DNA from: Flavipsychrobacter stenotrophus
GTDB taxonomy: Bacteria > Bacteroidota > Bacteroidia > Chitinophagales > Chitinophagaceae
Assembly: GCA_947379685.1 (NCBI GenBank)
Contig: CANCOG010000028.1
Coordinates: forward strand, 1-19,011
DNA length: 19,011 nt
Direction: 5' to 3'
A program made the position numbers and the translations under genes. Below the pieces are notes generated by a model, which searched no databases, was not told where the DNA came from, and was given only the letters and a program-made list of their open reading frames with translations. This document shows positions 18,801 through 19,011 of the stretch, one piece after another. Position 1 is the first letter of the stretch. Each line of letters starts with the position of its first letter.

Positions 18801-19011
18801 GTACCTGAAGCTGATATAGTTGCATTTGAAGCCAGGTTAACTGGACCGGCGTAAGTGTAGGCAACTGCGTTCTTACCAATCAATGCACCGGCACCTGTTG
18901 ATGCATAGTTATTTCCTGCACCATTCAGGTTTAAAGTTACATTACCCAATGTATAAGTACCCGCACCGGCGGCGAGATATAACTGACTATTTGAATTAAT
19001 TGTGATATCGT
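12575..19011 (-). CDS. Giant modular T9SS-secreted surface protein (partial, N-terminus outside window)
   Basis: The frame stays open to the right edge, so the TTG at 18949 is not the start; 2,144 residues are visible, numbered here from codon 19007-19009. Order: autotransporter-associated beta-strand repeats (68-232); Ig-like region (360-465); bacterial Ig-like Big_2-type domain (466-542); TIG/IPT domain starting VITSISPNHAKPGDTV (544-628); seven FG-GAP/VCBS repeats (645-1018); five Ig-like repeats with paired Cys (1023-1414); a further beta domain (to about 1500); a beta-helix-like module with TDWNTASNWS and TDNVVIP (1504-1590); a long beta-rich region; and a T9SS type A sorting domain (about 2065-2144). 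The tail directs export through the outer membrane by the type IX system and attachment or release at the surface. Composition is Ser/Thr/Gly/Asn-rich. Likely an adhesin or matrix protein; no catalytic site recognised. A strong terminator follows. Confidence 0.9.
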   Translation of the reverse strand, partial: DITINSNSQLYLAAGAGTYTLGNVTLNLNGAGNNYASTGAGALIGKNAVAYTYAGPVNLASNATISASGTGTVTVSGNISGSSTLTKGGTGTVILSGTSNTYSNGTVLSGGVLTVNSGSSISTGSLTIYQATTGAITLNLNNTSQTISSLSSNFTATGTTQTQTLALASGHTLTINQSTSTTFGDGSGTTQKSVITGAGAVVKSGGGTLTLTSAGNTFSGGLTISGGTLKFNPSATTQTTTSNVVLSGGTLSTSGISLGSAIMNFGTLSVTANSTIDLGTAVINSVKFATNTALTWTGMLSVTNWQGNYATGSSSAGKLYIGTTTGHASVSQLAHIQFIDGSGNVFEAQQITGGEIVPKMPTITTSVTSYGPFCTTTSHVISVGFTFTGNLYSNCKVQLSDATGSFAGLDTSTNIIGTGVRTTSPISATIPASTTPGNYRVRVINGLALPVYGSDNGSNIVIDPTTPSIGSIIGSSVIYTGSITLTCTPSGGAWSSSNPSIATIGSVSGTATGVSRGTCTITYTVTNTCSSGYVTSTFTVTDLPVITSISPNHAKPGDTVTVNGQYFNATAANNIVSFGATKGTVLATGSSTTALQVVVNGGATLGPVSLLNTGLNLIGSSTAFYNPVYKNSYFLYDSVNFKPKVDFAVGTTPYITAIGDLDGDGKPDMVTANYGGANLSVYLNTSSSGSITSGSFTSQTSLTTGSNPVSVKLADMDRDGKLDVICTAKGSNRVYVYRNTSTSGAISFAAGVFYATVASTYGTSPYVVSITDIDMDGKPDIVASAIFSTYECIVVLRNTSTTGATMNAGSFASPVTFPLTSGSQCTAICAGDFDGDGRPDVAVACSTANVVSVFRNTANSGTIDASSFAAPVDFGTGSTPVDVQTADIDGDSKLDLLVSNATGSSFSVLRNTGSSGSLSFATKVDYSTGSFPVGVSAGDFNGDNKIDVVVCNAGSNTVSVYRNTATSGSITSGSLSLVGNYATGATPYGVTVGDLDVDGYPDIAVATSAGNTISIIRNYPLPKIAAIQGATAVCSAGDTTRLTDSTAGGSWSFSNGRGTIGASTGLVTGISAGLDTAYYRIVAGGDTNYVSKVLNIIALPTIAPINGSSSLCPGFTDTLRDDSTSGITVWGISNTTYATISASGVVTGVLEGLDTAIYTLTSLTTGCTNRVTLPLTITHTPVSGVVIGVMNVCAGAVTGLGTTGGDAGGSWSSSNTALATVSAVGVVSGVSAGNPIITYTVTNGCGSASDTALITVNPLANPGTITGTTTVCDAGATTALSDATGGGSWSSSNNAIATVNGSGLVTGVTAGSATISYTVTNGCGSVSATAALTVNTIPSAPAAITGTTNVCFGGGTTNLSDATSGGTWTSSNTSLATVEATTGVVTGVAAGSPVITYSVSNTCGSNYVTTTVNVMSNATAAITSAVAPCTGHATNVIFTGTSGATVGYQVDFGTVLFATLTGGTFSLGTGAISSAHTYTLHNVSNGTCIFTIDSNVVVTPMQMQWVGGTASLQTDWNTASNWSCSVVPDVTDNVVIPSGTTYSPVISTATSGSVNNLTINAGATVTLNGTAVLNVKGNLTHNGTVTGAGLLSMDNTSAQTVSGIGNVDNFDVNNTGGVTVNTGARLTIKKILSVTSGTLATGDSVVLYSDTNGSARVAVLSGTPISGNVRVQQFMSGGRRAYRFWAHPFTSGIPLSQLINYIDITGVGGSTNGFTTTGSNQASSYWYNPLSGNSSNSSDPGWKAFTSAYGTPDSNLLHRYQGIRVYYRGSKGEGLGYGPYVVISNTTVAQWGVLNQGSQDVPMARGANSNQDYNMVGNPYASPVDIGTVVFNAAAAGRINGSSFYIWNPFLGVAGQFQAVPYSTGGGTPVAIPYYIQANNCFQVRTLHNGDLLNFTESNKGSTITNAYSLMKSITDYVSLYVYDANYHPYDMLHVRFDDAATNNEDTKFDAGKPSGSEFNFYSLSADNHKLSIDARPFKSGQIVPLGIGSSYAQEFIIRAENMALPTGGKLYLHDKLLNQSVLLQQGTEYRFAVTSDKNTQGENRFELTMEPQTVAGAQQNKGLQVTITPNPATDIAKITFSGDRKEVVSVRVLDLSGANVYNYDCGQVQQGTVSVPLNSLPSGIYMVELTYGDQKVVTRLIKE
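14768..15943 (-). repeat. Five tandem Ig-like (Big_2-type) repeats, about 78 residues each
   Basis: Each unit has a Cys near its start (AVCSAG, SLCPGF, NVCAGA, TVCDAG, NVCFGG), GGSW or equivalent with SSN-A-ATV, then GVVTGV-AG, an I-YTVTN-like strand and usually a second Cys near the end (TGC, NGC, NTC). The first unit lacks the second Cys. The protein motifs are conserved but the DNA units have drifted apart, so these are old duplications rather than a recent array. Confidence 0.88.
15956..17077 (-). repeat. Seven FG-GAP/VCBS calcium-loop repeats, probably one seven-bladed beta-propeller
   Basis: Seven DxDxDGxxD-type loops start at residues 660, 715, 772, 832, 887, 939 and 994 (spacings 55, 57, 60, 55, 52, 55). 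Examples are DLDGDGKPD, DMDRDGKLD, DFDGDGRPD and DFNGDNKID. Each is followed by a V/IxV-type strand and, about 20 residues later, SVYRNT-like strands. Loops 5 and 6 replace the central Gly by Ser and Asn. Confidence 0.88.
17126..17614 (-). other. Ig-like domain followed by TIG/IPT domain
   Basis: Positions 17384-17614 encode a sixth Big_2-type unit (GGAWSSSNPSIATIG, ITYTVTNTCS), related to the tandem array at 14768-15943 but separated from it. Positions 17126-17380 encode a TIG/IPT fold: VITSISPNHAKPGDTV, then GQYFNAT, IVSFGATKG and a closing LNTGLN strand. Both are common stalk or spacer modules in surface proteins. Confidence 0.75.
18314..18808 (-). repeat. Autotransporter-associated beta-strand repeats
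   Basis: Two clear units read LTKGGTGTVILSGTSNTYSN then GTVLSGGVLTV, and VVKSGGGTLTLTSAGNTFSG then GLTISGGTLKF. This is the pattern of the PATR repeat, which forms extended beta-helix stalks, best known from type V autotransporters. No autotransporter barrel follows here; the protein ends in a T9SS tail instead. Similar Gly/Ser/Thr-rich sequence continues to the window edge, so more units may lie outside. Confidence 0.8.

Noticed and set aside
14768..18808. Repetitive DNA that might suggest a CRISPR array or satellite
   Set aside because: The repeats are in-frame protein modules 150-240 bp long with divergent nucleotides; there are no short identical direct repeats with unique spacers.
18947..18949. 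TTG as start of the giant surface protein
   Set aside because: The frame continues open to the window edge with the same Gly/Ser/Asn-rich composition, and no signal peptide follows the TTG.

Overview
The window looks like a chromosomal segment of a Bacteroidota, most likely Chitinophagaceae or a close relative. The evidence is a C-terminal type IX secretion (T9SS) sorting domain, a TonB-dependent receptor followed by a DUF4249-type lipoprotein, several small lipoproteins, and start codons without Shine-Dalgarno motifs. I see no tRNA, rRNA, CRISPR array, insertion sequence, integrase or phage gene. This assignment is inference from gene families, not from a phylogenetic marker.

Layout. The left edge (1-999, plus strand) is the 3' end of a membrane protein with a degenerate polyprenyl-phosphate sugar-transferase-like C-terminus. 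Everything else is on the minus strand. In rising coordinates: a DEAD-box RNA helicase (1097-2305), a large lipoprotein with one CXXCH haem motif (2499-3995), an uncharacterised lipoprotein (4284-5054), an SRAP/HMCES-type abasic-site protein (5267-6001), a 412-bp non-coding gap rich in inverted repeats, an MsbA-like ABC exporter (6414-8225), a cysteine-rich lipoprotein (8407-9066), a DUF4249 lipoprotein (9251-10039) directly downstream of a TonB-dependent receptor (10050-12380), and a giant modular T9SS-secreted surface protein that runs off the right edge (12575-19011).

Most genes look independently transcribed. Gaps are about 110-410 bp, and three clear intrinsic terminators lie on the minus strand (2440-2479, 4225-4258, 12518-12550). 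The one convincing operon is TonB receptor plus DUF4249 lipoprotein, separated by 10 bp. The theme is the cell envelope: export, outer-membrane uptake, lipoproteins and a large adhesin-like protein, interspersed with two housekeeping nucleic-acid proteins (helicase, SRAP).

The most notable object is the giant protein. At least 2,144 residues are visible, built from autotransporter-associated beta-strand repeats, Ig-like domains, a TIG domain, seven calcium-binding FG-GAP blades (probably one complete beta-propeller), five more Ig-like repeats, a beta-helix-like region and the T9SS tail. I did not find a convincing new multi-gene system; the unusual points are in this protein's architecture and in a few oddities of individual genes.
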